Source: Alkalicoccus luteus (GTDB taxonomy: Bacteria; Bacillota; Bacilli; Bacillales; Salisediminibacteriaceae). From it: a stretch of DNA of 37,760 nt. A model generated the notes under the pieces. The model searched no databases. It was not told the origin of the DNA and was given only the letters and a program-made list of their open reading frames with translations. Below are positions 22,640-31,031 of the stretch, piece by piece. The position numbers and the translations under genes are program-made. The stretch's first letter is position 1, and the number at the start of each line of letters is the position of its first letter. The DNA is taken from positions 1 through 37,760 of the forward strand of contig NZ_JAATHJ010000033.1 in the NCBI RefSeq assembly GCF_012034335.1, written 5' to 3'.

Positions 22640-23824
22640 TCAGGATCCGCGAGAAGCTGTAAACTGTTCGATTCTGTTAAGAGCCTCTTCAAACTGATCC
22701 AGGCTCGTTGCGTAGCTTAATCTGATATTATCCGGTGCTCCAAAACCGCTGCCCGGCACTACGGCTACCTTTGCTTTTTCAAGCAGGGCCGTTACCCATT
22801 CATCGGTCGTTTCATAAGGACTGGCATCAACCGCCTGCTTCACATTTGGAAACAGATAAAATGCGCCCTGCGGCTTTTGGCAGGAGAATCCCGATATGCT
22901 GTTGAGACGATCAAAAACCTTGTTGAGACGTTCTTCAAACGCCGCACGCATTTTTTCCACAGAGCCATCATCTTTCTCATAGGCTGCAATAGCTCCATAC
23001 TGAGCCATCACTGCCGGATTGGAGGTAGTGTGACTTGCAAGGTTTGACATTTTTTTAATGATTTCCTTGTTTCCTGCGGTATATCCAATCCGCCAGCCTG
23101 TCATGGAATGTGATTTGGAAACGCCGTTAACGAGAAGCGTCTGTTCCTTCAGCTCCGGAGACAGCTGGGCAATGGATACATGCTCAGCACCGTCATAGAG
23201 CAGCTTCTCATAGATTTCATCCGAAATAATCAGGATATTATATTTCAGGCAGACGTCCCCTATTTCACGGAGTTCTTCTGCGCTGTACGTCATGCCGGTT
23301 GGATTTGAAGGTGAATTGATAATAACAGCCTTTGTCTTATCCGTTACGGCTTGCTCGATCTGGGAAGCCTCTGCTTTGAATCCATTTTGCTCATACCCCT
23401 CAACAAATACCGGCTTTCCTCCGGCTATTTTCACCTGTTCAGGATAGCTGACCCAGTAAGGTGTGATGATAATAACTTCATCATCGTCCTGCAGAATCGT
23501 TTGAAAAACAGAAGAAAGTGCATGCTTTGCCCCTGTTGATACAATAATTTCGTCCGTACGGTAAGACAGATCATTATCGCGCTTCAGCTTTTCTGCTACT
23601 GCCTGTTTTAATGCAGGGAGTCCTGCGGCGGGAGTGTATTTCGTATGACCTTCCCGCATTGACTGGTAGCTGGCTTCAATAATATAGTCAGGTGTATTAA
23701 AATCCGGCTCGCCCGCACCGAGTCCGATGACATCGTGCCCCTGCTCTCGTAATTCTTTCGCTTTTGCTGTAATCGCAAGCGTTGATGACGGTGTAATGGA
23801 TTCTACTTTAGGGGAAAATTGCAT
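22640..23824 (-). CDS. aspB: aspartate aminotransferase
   Basis: PLP-dependent transamination between aspartate and oxoglutarate/glutamate. The 394-aa sequence closely follows B. subtilis AspB: VIGLGAGEPDFNTP (residues 32-45), TPYWVSYPEQVK, INSPSNPTG (169-177) and the SKSHSMTGWR motif with Lys237 forming the Schiff base; the C-terminus has NIRLSYATS. It is cytosolic and sits in the conserved ypmB-aspB-asnS order, 35 bp downstream of ypmB. Confidence 0.95.
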   Translation of the reverse strand: MQFSPKVESITPSSTLAITAKAKELREQGHDVIGLGAGEPDFNTPDYIIEASYQSMREGHTKYTPAAGLPALKQAVAEKLKRDNDLSYRTDEIIVSTGAKHALSSVFQTILQDDDEVIIITPYWVSYPEQVKIAGGKPVFVEGYEQNGFKAEASQIEQAVTDKTKAVIINSPSNPTGMTYSAEELREIGDVCLKYNILIISDEIYEKLLYDGAEHVSIAQLSPELKEQTLLVNGVSKSHSMTGWRIGYTAGNKEIIKKMSNLASHTTSNPAVMAQYGAIAAYEKDDGSVEKMRAAFEERLNKVFDRLNSISGFSCQKPQGAFYLFPNVKQAVDASPYETTDEWVTALLEKAKVAVVPGSGFGAPDNIRLSYATSLDQFEEALNRIEQFTASRGS

Positions 23825-23859
23825 CCTTAAAACACTCCTCTGTTTGTAATGAAGTAAGG

Positions 23860-24441
23860 CTATCTCGATATTCTCGGCGACAGCTCATACCTGCGCAGAT
23901 AATCGCCGTCTTCAAATGAAACATAGTAATAGCCGAAGCGTCCCTCTGAGTCACGATAGCGGATCTCATAAACAGGCGTATCGCTGATAAATCCGGCTTT
24001 GACAGAAACGAACCGGCTTATGTCCGCTTCAGAAGCCGCAATTGATACAGCTTCATCAGCAGAAATGCCATCGTTTTTATTGAGTATGATAACATCACGT
24101 TCTGTTTCGTCATCGGATTCTTCTGCTTCGTTCTCTTCGTTCCCACTATTCTCCGTTTCATCGTGTTCTTCTGCCGATTCTTCTTCAGGAAGCGGCTCTT
24201 CTACGAAAACATAAACCTCTTCACCGGAAGCATCAACTGCATCGATGACTTGATAGGAAACCGCACCGTGAAAGTAATCGATCTCACGGATTTCCTGAAG
24301 CTCATATTCCTGCTCAGCTGCTTCTACAGCAGACGCACGCCGTTCGTCCAGCGGACTGAAAGCAGCGCTGTAAACAGCATAAACAGAAACCGCCACAGCC
24401 GCTACACCGGCAAACCCTGCTAAGGTAATTAATTTCTTCAT
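23860..24441 (-). CDS. ypmB: YpmB-like membrane-anchored protein with acidic insert
   Basis: A 193-aa protein of the YpmB family (DUF5590), found by position between ypmA and aspB. It has an N-terminal membrane anchor (about residues 5-24) and an outside region ending in PepSY-like strands (SVKAGFISDTPVYEIRYRD, FGYYYVSFEDGDYLRRYEL). B. subtilis YpmB is about 160 aa; the difference is mainly an acidic stretch at about residues 82-117 (EEESAEEHDETENSGNEENE and following), typical of exported proteins in salt-loving bacilli. It may be involved in cell-wall processes, but this is not known. It starts 3 bp after ypmA. Confidence 0.85.
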   Translation of the reverse strand: MKKLITLAGFAGVAAVAVSVYAVYSAAFSPLDERRASAVEAAEQEYELQEIREIDYFHGAVSYQVIDAVDASGEEVYVFVEEPLPEEESAEEHDETENSGNEENEAEESDDETERDVIILNKNDGISADEAVSIAASEADISRFVSVKAGFISDTPVYEIRYRDSEGRFGYYYVSFEDGDYLRRYELSPRISR

Positions 24442-24444
24442 GCT

Positions 24445-24627
24445 TTATTCACCTGCAGTATCGTATATCGTAAATACCATTTGACTGCTGTCTTTCTCGT
24501 CCAGAGCTATACCGAACATCAAATCTCTTTCTTTTAACGTCCGGTTTAAGGAATCGACCATTTTATATGCATCCGGACATTTATTTATCGTGACGCTGTT
24601 AAGTAATTTCACCTGATTACTGCTCAC
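24445..24627 (-). CDS. ypmA: YpmA-like small protein (DUF4264)
   Basis: The 60-aa product matches YpmA by size, position (before ypmB-aspB-asnS) and sequence pattern (VTINKCPDAYKMVDSLNRTL). It is cytosolic with no membrane helix; function unknown. It starts with GTG, with AAGGAGG about seven bases upstream. In B. subtilis dinG precedes ypmA directly; here a deaminase gene lies between. Confidence 0.88.
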   Translation of the reverse strand: MSSNQVKLLNSVTINKCPDAYKMVDSLNRTLKERDLMFGIALDEKDSSQMVFTIYDTAGE

Positions 24628-24707
24628 GTTCCGTCCTCCTTCTGAAAAGACGCTTAGTTTTTCCGGAACAATTTGTACCGATTTTTATTTTATCATACCT
24701 GCTCAAG

Positions 24708-26003
24708 TCAGACGTTTGATTCTGCAATTTTTCTCCACTCTGCCTCTGCTTCAGCTCTTACTTTTTCTTCGTCCAGCGTAAGCAGGGATCCTTCGCGCAT
24801 CAACGCTTTACCGTTTGACCAAACATCCGTTATATCTGCTGATTCTGCCGCAAATAGAAGATGATCTGCTGCGCGTTCATGAATGTCAGGCGTCATGTGC
24901 AGACGATCTGAACGGATCAGAACGACATCAGCAGCACTTCCTTCTTCCAGCCTTCCGCTGTCGGGAAAACCCAGCATTGAAGCGCCGCTGTTCCAGGCAG
25001 CTGACATCCAGTCTTCTGCCTGGACAGCAGTGCTGTTCTCCTCTGTGCCGGCATGTAAGAGGGCAGCAGTCTGCATATCTGCTAACACGCTCAATCGATT
25101 GTTGCTGGCTGCTGAATCGGTGCCGAGACCAACTGGTATTCCTGACTTAAGCATCTTTCTGACAGGTGCAACTCCGGAGCCTAGCTTTAAATTGGAGCGT
25201 GGATTATGAGATACAGCTGATCTGTTTTCTTTTAGAAGCAGAAGCTCTTCCTCTGTAACATGCACGGCATGAGCGAGCACTGTTTTTGGTGTCAGAAATC
25301 CGAGCTCATGCAAATGGCGGCAAGGGGAGACTCCGTGTGACGATAGATGATGCTGAACTTCCTGAGCGGTTTCAGAGACGTGTGTATGCCGGATGACATC
25401 GTATTTCTCGGCAAGTTCACCAGCCTTGCGAATAAAATCAGGCGGGCACGTATACAGAGCATGGGGAGATACTGCAGCTTTCAGAAGGCCGCTTTTGTCT
25501 GACTGAATCGTCTTAACAAGCTCCTCTGCTGCTTCCAGTCTCTCTGTCCACCGGCCGTCGAGTGCGATCATGCCTCTTCCTAATACAGCCTTCATGCCAA
25601 CTTCTGTGACCCGTTCAGCAAGGTGCAGCATGTCGAGGTGGTACATGTCCATAAACATAGTCGTTCCGCTTCGGATCATTTCAGCCATGGCCAGATCAGA
25701 GGCGGCTCGCACAGTTGTTTCAGTAAATGTTGCTTCAGCGGGCCACATGACTGTCCGGAGCCACTCCTGCAGCGGCAGGCCGCCGCCGGCTCCTCTAAGC
25801 AGTGTGCTGCCTGTATGTGTGTGTGTATTAACGAAGCCGGGCGTGACGAGCTTTCCGGAAGCATCGACTACGCTGTCTTCGCGGGTTGGCTGAATGACTG
25901 AAGCGATTTGATCTATCGTTTTCCCGGTTATCCGGATATCTTTTCTTTCAGCACGTTTACCCGGAGTCAGCACTACCCCGTTTTTTATGATCGTTGCATT
26001 CAT
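24708..26003 (-). CDS. mtaD: 5-methylthioadenosine/S-adenosylhomocysteine deaminase (amidohydrolase)
   Basis: Zinc amidohydrolase that deaminates methylthioadenosine or S-adenosylhomocysteine to the inosine forms. The 431-aa protein has the metal motif HTHTG (His61, His63), then PHALYTC, the third and fourth ligand regions RHTHVSETAQE and LAHAVHV, and GTDSAASNNRLS with the catalytic Asp; the C-terminus has the composite beta-sandwich typical of this superfamily. Another amidohydrolase activity (such as guanine or triazine deamination) cannot be excluded. It starts 2 bp after dinG, with AAGGGG and AGGA upstream, and ends 80 bp before ypmA, so it belongs to the dinG transcript; this insertion is not part of the B. 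subtilis arrangement. Confidence 0.88.
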   Translation of the reverse strand: MNATIIKNGVVLTPGKRAERKDIRITGKTIDQIASVIQPTREDSVVDASGKLVTPGFVNTHTHTGSTLLRGAGGGLPLQEWLRTVMWPAEATFTETTVRAASDLAMAEMIRSGTTMFMDMYHLDMLHLAERVTEVGMKAVLGRGMIALDGRWTERLEAAEELVKTIQSDKSGLLKAAVSPHALYTCPPDFIRKAGELAEKYDVIRHTHVSETAQEVQHHLSSHGVSPCRHLHELGFLTPKTVLAHAVHVTEEELLLLKENRSAVSHNPRSNLKLGSGVAPVRKMLKSGIPVGLGTDSAASNNRLSVLADMQTAALLHAGTEENSTAVQAEDWMSAAWNSGASMLGFPDSGRLEEGSAADVVLIRSDRLHMTPDIHERAADHLLFAAESADITDVWSNGKALMREGSLLTLDEEKVRAEAEAEWRKIAESNV

Positions 26004-26005
26004 TC

Positions 26006-28756
26006 CTACAGCCCCTTTCTGAACCAGTCCGCTGCCCGGCTTTCCAAATCATGTATGGATTCTTCATAGACAGCGACTTCTTCCGGGAGCGACTTCAAAA
26101 ACTTTCTGCCATACCTCGCAGTAATAATGCGTCTGTCCATGACAACAATGAATCCGGAGTCCTTTTCGCTGCGGATTAATCTCCCGAATCCCTGTTTAAA
26201 TCGAAGAACAGCTTTAGGAAGTGACAGCTTCATAAAGGGAGAATCGCCGCTTTTTTTTAGTTTATCTGACTTAGCCTGAAAAACGGGGTCCCCTGGCGGC
26301 GGAAATGGAAGCCGTGCCATGACGAGAACAGACAGGTCTTCACCGGGTATGTCGACACCTTCCCAGAAGCTGCTCGTACCAAACAGAATACTCCGATCAA
26401 ACTGCTGAAACATCTTAACGAGCTTTGTCCTGCTTTTTGACTGAACACCCTGACCAATCAGCAGGTAGCTCTCATCGAGCATCGGCTGAAGCAGGCGGTA
26501 CGCCCGGCGCAGCATGTCATACGAAGTAAACAGTACCATCATCTTTCCCTGCGTGACGATGGATAGCCTGTAAACCGTTTCAACGAGCGCTTCAATGTAG
26601 AGCTCTTCCCCGTCTTCTTTAATAAGCGGCATATCCTCCGGAATGAAAATCGCTGCCTGCTCTTTCCATCTGAACGGGGAAGCTACCTGGAGTGTGCGGA
26701 TTTCAAAATCTTCAAGTCCGAGCTCCTCGATCATGTACGTAAAGCTTTTATCAACAGTCATCGTAGCACTCGTGAGCAGCACGCTTTTCTTTTTACGGAA
26801 AAACCGGTCGGCCAGCAGATGATCGACTTCGGTAGGACTTGAATAGACGGTGATCGATTGTTTTGGTCCTTTTGCAGACTTTTCCAGCCAGTAGACATAT
26901 CCTTCCTGCTGCTGAAGGATCAGCTTTTCAACGAGGGAAAGCTTATCTTCCAGCTCCTGAAAAAATGCCGTCAGCTTTGGCAGATCTTTCTCTGCAGCTT
27001 CCTGCTGCAGAAACACCCATTCATCGAGAATATCCTGCATCACTGCCCGGAACCTGGCAGCTGCATCCTGTACCAGCGCCCACTTACGGTCCATGTGCAC
27101 TGTGCGGGCTCTGTCGCCGCTCTCTGATGTACCTGCACCGTGAGATAAGTACTGGTACATCATTAAAAATGTATCATGGTATTCCTGTTTGGCGTCTTCA
27201 AAGGCTATCGTCAGTCTGTTCAGCCTTTCAGGCAGATGCTCCAGGGCCCGATCAAGCACTCCTTTTTGATCACGTCCTGCGAATTCATTGAGGAGTCTTG
27301 CCATATCGGCATATTCGAGTGAGATCCCGAATTGCCTGGAGGCAGCTTCAGATAAATGGTGCGCCTCATCGATCACTGCTTTTCGATATGCCGGGATGAC
27401 CTGGCTTTCATATGCGATGTCAGTCAGAAGCAGGGCATGGTTTGTAATGATCAGTTCAGCTTCACGTGCCTGCTGCTTCGCACGCTGATAAAAATCCCTG
27501 GAAAACCAGGGGCAGTCAGGGCTTGAACAAGAATCCGGATCACTGGCTATCTCTTTCATAAACAAGTGAGATGCCGCAGCCAGATTCAGTTCTTCAAGAT
27601 CGCCGGTTTGCGTTTCTGTAAGCCATACGAGAAGCTGGGATCTTGCCAGCATCGTTTCATAGCTCTCATGGAGCTGATTTTCCAACAGCCGTTCCACTTT
27701 TTGCAGGCAGGCGTAGTGATGTCTGCCTTTTAAAAGGGCTGTCTTCGGTTTAAAGGGAAGCAGCTTTTCCAGCAGTGGAACTTCTTTCTTTAATATTTGT
27801 TCCTGAAGCTGGATTGTTTCTGTACTGACCACTATCCGTTCTTTATTGTTCCATGCATGAAGAGCTGCAGGAATCAAATACGCAAGCGTTTTTCCGGTAC
27901 CTGTGCCAGCTTCTGCCAACCCTGTTTCATTTTCCGAAAATATGGTGTCCGTAAAGGTCATCATTTCCGCCTGTCCTGAGCGGAAAACGTATCCCGGGAA
28001 GACAGCTTCCATTTTTTTCGACTGCTTGAAAGTCGACAGCACATCTTCAAGCAGCACTGGCTCTGATCGGTCCCCGCGCGGAGAGGCTGCTGGTTTCTTA
28101 ACGGCAATCCCCCGATACGTTTCTATCCCGTTATGTTCCGTTTCTGCCGCTTTCTCGTAAGCCTCCGCCACGAGTGGATACATATCACTTTTCCAGCTCG
28201 TAGCAAGCGACAGAAGATGTTTCAAAGCTGCAGACGGCAGCTGCTGTAATTTAGTATGTATGCGGAGCCATAAATCGGCAGCCGCTTCCGCATCACTGTC
28301 AGCCTGATGTGGATTCTGATGCGTTATTCCAAGTGATGCAGAAAGTTCTCCAAGCCGAAAGCTGTCCTCAGAAGGAAAAAAAATGCGGCTTAATTCTACT
28401 GTATCCACAACCGGTCCTTCAAAAGGCAGATACCCGGCTTCTTCCAGTGCTTCATTTAAAAAGGGAAGGTCAAAATCAGCGTTATGGGCTGCAAAACAAG
28501 CATCCGATAAATCGGTAAGCACCTCAGGTACGATATCCTGAAATGCAGGAGCTCCTTCCAGATCCTCTAATGAGATACCGGTAAGCTGCTGCACAAATTC
28601 AGGAATCTGATCCGCTCCATTGATAAAGCTTGAGAAGGTCTTCACTTTTTCTCCATTCTCAAGCACTACGTAAGCAATCTGGATAATCTTGTCACCTGCT
28701 GCCGCTGACACACCTGTTGTTTCCAAGTCCATTACCACAAATTTTGACAACGTCAT
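26006..28756 (-). CDS. dinG: DinG-family 3'-5' exonuclease/DNA helicase
   Basis: The 916-aa protein fuses a DEDDh exonuclease domain (residues 1-165; Asp10-x-Glu12, NADFD at 91-95, His149, Asp154) to a DinG/XPD-like superfamily 2 helicase domain. Walker A AGTGTGKT is at residues 282-289 and the DEAH box at 462-465; the RAD3-type C-terminal motifs include LFGTSSFWEGVDIPGE and GFGRLIRSEKDSG. Length is close to B. subtilis DinG (931 aa). Only three cysteines (349, 409, 414) lie between Walker A and DEAH, where the E. coli enzyme places its iron-sulfur cluster. In S. aureus this architecture was reported to act as a nuclease rather than helicase (from memory). Follows panD, preceded by RBS AGAAGGTAGGGA. 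Confidence 0.95.
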   Translation of the reverse strand: MTLSKFVVMDLETTGVSAAAGDKIIQIAYVVLENGEKVKTFSSFINGADQIPEFVQQLTGISLEDLEGAPAFQDIVPEVLTDLSDACFAAHNADFDLPFLNEALEEAGYLPFEGPVVDTVELSRIFFPSEDSFRLGELSASLGITHQNPHQADSDAEAAADLWLRIHTKLQQLPSAALKHLLSLATSWKSDMYPLVAEAYEKAAETEHNGIETYRGIAVKKPAASPRGDRSEPVLLEDVLSTFKQSKKMEAVFPGYVFRSGQAEMMTFTDTIFSENETGLAEAGTGTGKTLAYLIPAALHAWNNKERIVVSTETIQLQEQILKKEVPLLEKLLPFKPKTALLKGRHHYACLQKVERLLENQLHESYETMLARSQLLVWLTETQTGDLEELNLAAASHLFMKEIASDPDSCSSPDCPWFSRDFYQRAKQQAREAELIITNHALLLTDIAYESQVIPAYRKAVIDEAHHLSEAASRQFGISLEYADMARLLNEFAGRDQKGVLDRALEHLPERLNRLTIAFEDAKQEYHDTFLMMYQYLSHGAGTSESGDRARTVHMDRKWALVQDAAARFRAVMQDILDEWVFLQQEAAEKDLPKLTAFFQELEDKLSLVEKLILQQQEGYVYWLEKSAKGPKQSITVYSSPTEVDHLLADRFFRKKKSVLLTSATMTVDKSFTYMIEELGLEDFEIRTLQVASPFRWKEQAAIFIPEDMPLIKEDGEELYIEALVETVYRLSIVTQGKMMVLFTSYDMLRRAYRLLQPMLDESYLLIGQGVQSKSRTKLVKMFQQFDRSILFGTSSFWEGVDIPGEDLSVLVMARLPFPPPGDPVFQAKSDKLKKSGDSPFMKLSLPKAVLRFKQGFGRLIRSEKDSGFIVVMDRRIITARYGRKFLKSLPEEVAVYEESIHDLESRAADWFRKGL

Positions 28757-28786
28757 TCCCTACCTTCTGCATAGTACTGTAAGCCC

Positions 28787-29170
28787 TCAGCGTATTGTTC
28801 CGGCAGGCTCTGTTCCCATTTTCTCTGTTACTCTGTTCTGGTCATCGAGAATCGCCACATTGGGTACATGTTTGGCCGCCTCTTCTTCCGACATCCACTT
28901 GTAAGAAATAATAATCACCCGGTCACCCGGCTGAACAAGTCTTGCAGCCGCTCCGTTCAGACAGACGGTACCGCTGCCGCGCTGCCCGGAAATAATGTAA
29001 GTCTCGAGACGCGCACCGTTGTTGTTGTTTACTACTTGTACTTTTTCATTTTCCAAGAGCCCTACCTCATCCAGCAGATCCTGATCAATCGTTATGCTGC
29101 CTACGTACTGCAGATTAGCTTCCGTTACAACAGCCTGGTGCAGTTTAGCCCCCATCATTTCACGAAACAT
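28787..29170 (-). CDS. panD: aspartate 1-decarboxylase
   Basis: Converts aspartate to beta-alanine, the amine half of pantothenate. The 127-aa proenzyme has the self-processing site YVGSITID with Gly24-Ser25, where cleavage gives the pyruvoyl cofactor. Upstream frame to 29206 would overlap panC heavily; ATG at 29170, within panC's end, gives the standard N-terminus [11 protein letters not shown] and the B. subtilis length. It overlaps panC by 11 bases and closes the panB-panC-panD series. Confidence 0.96.
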   Translation of the reverse strand: MFREMMGAKLHQAVVTEANLQYVGSITIDQDLLDEVGLLENEKVQVVNNNNGARLETYIISGQRGSGTVCLNGAAARLVQPGDRVIIISYKWMSEEEAAKHVPNVAILDDQNRVTEKMGTEPAGTIR

Positions 29171-30017
29171 GCTCTTCTTCCTTTCTGGTCCACATAATAT
29201 TGTCAATCAGACGTGCGTGATCGTATTGAACTGCACAGGCCAGCAGCATTTTTCCTTGATAATCATCGGCCGGCAGTTCAAGCTCAGGGTACGTTCTCAC
29301 CTCTGCATATTCCACCTTGCCATTTACTGAACGCTGCAGCATCCCGCGTCCGGTTTCGGGTGAAAACGGATCTTGTTCATACACTGCTTTCATCTTTTGC
29401 AATGCCCGGTAAATCTCAGGCGCGTCGGCTCTCTCTTCAGGATTCAGCCGAACATTTCTTGAACTCATTGCCAAGCCGTCGGATTCACGTACAGTTGGCA
29501 CTGTAACAATATCTGTAACAACATGATAGTCCTGCACCATGTTCTCCACTACCGCCGCCTGCTGCGCATCTTTACGACCAAAATAAGCTCGTTCAGGTGC
29601 AACAATTTGCAGCAGCTTCATGACCACAGTTGCGACTCCGTTGAAATGCCCGGGACGGTGCGCTCCGCAAAGAACATCTACCCCTTTTGTTACATGAATA
29701 TACGTAGACATTCCATCCGGTCCTGCCGGATAAAGCTCGTTTAAAGCAGGTAAAAATAAATAAGCCACACCCGCGGCCTCTGCCTGACTAATATCGTCGT
29801 CAAGCGTTTCCGGATAGGCATCGTAATCTCGCTTGTCATTAAACTGCAGAGGATTTACAAAAATACTCATAACAACTGCATCATTATTTGCGGCTGCTTC
29901 TTTGACGAGGGCAAGGTGGCCCGGATGGAGAGCACCCATTGTAGGAACGAATGAAACAGGCCTCTCTTCTCTCTGAAGCGCAGTTCTCAGCTCATGAATC
30001 GATTTTATCAGCTTCAT
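29160..30017 (-). CDS. panC: pantothenate synthetase (pantoate-beta-alanine ligase)
   Basis: ATP-dependent condensation of pantoate with beta-alanine. The 285-aa protein has the HIGH-type [11 protein letters not shown] motif (residues 25-35), [17 protein letters not shown] and the KMSKS-like AMSSRNVRL; length is typical. It overlaps panB by four bases (ATGA) and panD by 11, so the three genes are translationally coupled. Cytosolic. Confidence 0.97.
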   Translation of the reverse strand: MKLIKSIHELRTALQREERPVSFVPTMGALHPGHLALVKEAAANNDAVVMSIFVNPLQFNDKRDYDAYPETLDDDISQAEAAGVAYLFLPALNELYPAGPDGMSTYIHVTKGVDVLCGAHRPGHFNGVATVVMKLLQIVAPERAYFGRKDAQQAAVVENMVQDYHVVTDIVTVPTVRESDGLAMSSRNVRLNPEERADAPEIYRALQKMKAVYEQDPFSPETGRGMLQRSVNGKVEYAEVRTYPELELPADDYQGKMLLACAVQYDHARLIDNIMWTRKEEEHVS

Positions 30018-30850
30018 TTCTTTCCACCGTAAAGTCCGCCAGGATGTTCGAGCGGTTCAAACGTATGTGACGTATCCGGAAAAACACCAGAGCGGACTTC
30101 TTCTGTATAGCTAAGCAGTGCCTGTTCAATGAGGCTTCGGGCATCCGCATATTGTTTAACGAACTTCGCCTGTTTCCCGCTGAATTGACCAATGATATCG
30201 TGATAAACAAGTACCTGGCCATCTGTAAAACGGCCTGCACCGATGCCGATCACAGGAATTTGAAGCAGTCTGGCAGCTTCCTCCGCTGTCTCCTCCGTTA
30301 CACATTCGAGTACAAGCATAAATGCCCCGGCCTTCTCCGCCTCCAACGCTTCCTTAAGAAGCGTTTCTCTTTCTTCCTGTGTTCTACCGCGCACGCGGTA
30401 TCCTCCGTCGACGCCGACCGTCTGCGGTGTGAGTCCTAGATGAGCACAAACCGGAATACCGCCTTCTGTGAGCATGCGTATTTTTTGAAACACGCTTCCT
30501 GCTCCTTCAATTTTGACAGCGTCAGCGCCCCCCTGCTGTATAAGGCTAAGCGCTGCATCGAGGGTGCGGTCTTGTGAACCTTGAGCAGTAAGAAATGGCA
30601 TATCCGTTACAATGAACGTGTCTCTGGCTCCACGTTTGACTGCGCGCGTATGATGTATCATGTCTGCAGTCGTCACATCTGTTGTCGTATCGTAACCGAG
30701 TACTGTCATACCTAGCGAATCTCCAACAAGGATGAGATCCACTCCGGCTGCTTCTGCTGCTTCAGCGCCGGGAGCATCGTAAGCCGTCACCATTACGCAT
30801 CGTTCGTTTTGCTGCTTTTGCTTTTTAAATCCAAGTGTCGTTTTTTTCAC
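30014..30850 (-). CDS. panB: 3-methyl-2-oxobutanoate hydroxymethyltransferase
   Basis: First committed step of pantothenate synthesis, converting ketoisovalerate to ketopantoate with methylene-THF. The 278-aa TIM-barrel protein has VMVTAYDAPGAEAAEAAG (residues 20-37), LILVGDSLGM with metal-binding Asp and the VCAHLGLTPQ and PVIGIGAGRFTDGQVLVYHD motifs. The GTG at 30850 is chosen because GGAGGGG lies about seven bases upstream; the frame extends to 30994 through a hairpin leader. A promoter lies at 31000-31029, so panB can start its own transcript behind birA. Confidence 0.95.
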   Translation of the reverse strand: MKKTTLGFKKQKQQNERCVMVTAYDAPGAEAAEAAGVDLILVGDSLGMTVLGYDTTTDVTTADMIHHTRAVKRGARDTFIVTDMPFLTAQGSQDRTLDAALSLIQQGGADAVKIEGAGSVFQKIRMLTEGGIPVCAHLGLTPQTVGVDGGYRVRGRTQEERETLLKEALEAEKAGAFMLVLECVTEETAEEAARLLQIPVIGIGAGRFTDGQVLVYHDIIGQFSGKQAKFVKQYADARSLIEQALLSYTEEVRSGVFPDTSHTFEPLEHPGGLYGGKK

Positions 30851-30874
30851 TTTATTTCCCCTCCGCTCTGAAAG

Positions 30875-30906
30875 AGAAGGGCTGCGCATGATGCGCACCG
30901 CCTTCT
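30875..30906 (-). promoter_or_regulatory. hairpin in panB leader
   Basis: In the 5' leader of panB, AGAAGG and CCTTCT enclose GTGCGC-loop-GCGCA, a long imperfect stem about 25 bp upstream of the GTG start and before the RBS. No T-run follows, so it is not an evident terminator; it could be an RNA structural or regulatory element. Nothing matches a known riboswitch. Confidence 0.4.
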
Positions 30907-30999
30907 GTCCCCGTCCATTTAAAAGGATCGAGGCAGACATAATAAATTTGTCTGACCATGCTGGTACAGCTCCAGTAAAACAGATGCTGTCCAATCGTC

Positions 31000-31029
31000 A
31001 TTATAGCAGAATCGTTACCGCGCGTCGAA
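31000..31029 (-). promoter_or_regulatory. sigma-A promoter for panBCD
   Basis: On the minus strand TGCTATAAT (extended -10, perfect TATAAT at 31000-31005) has TTCGAC (31024-31029) 18 bp upstream. Transcription would begin at about 30994, giving a leader of about 145 nt before the panB start. The promoter overlaps the end of birA. Confidence 0.65.
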
Positions 31030-31031
31030 AT

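Noticed and set aside
22592-22640. T-box or other riboswitch before asnS
   Set aside because: The gap to aspB is only 48 bp, too short for a T-box, and no specifier-type sequence is seen.
26858-27291. Frames of 89 and 142 aa opposite dinG
   Set aside because: Antisense shadows of a strongly conserved gene, no RBS and no family.
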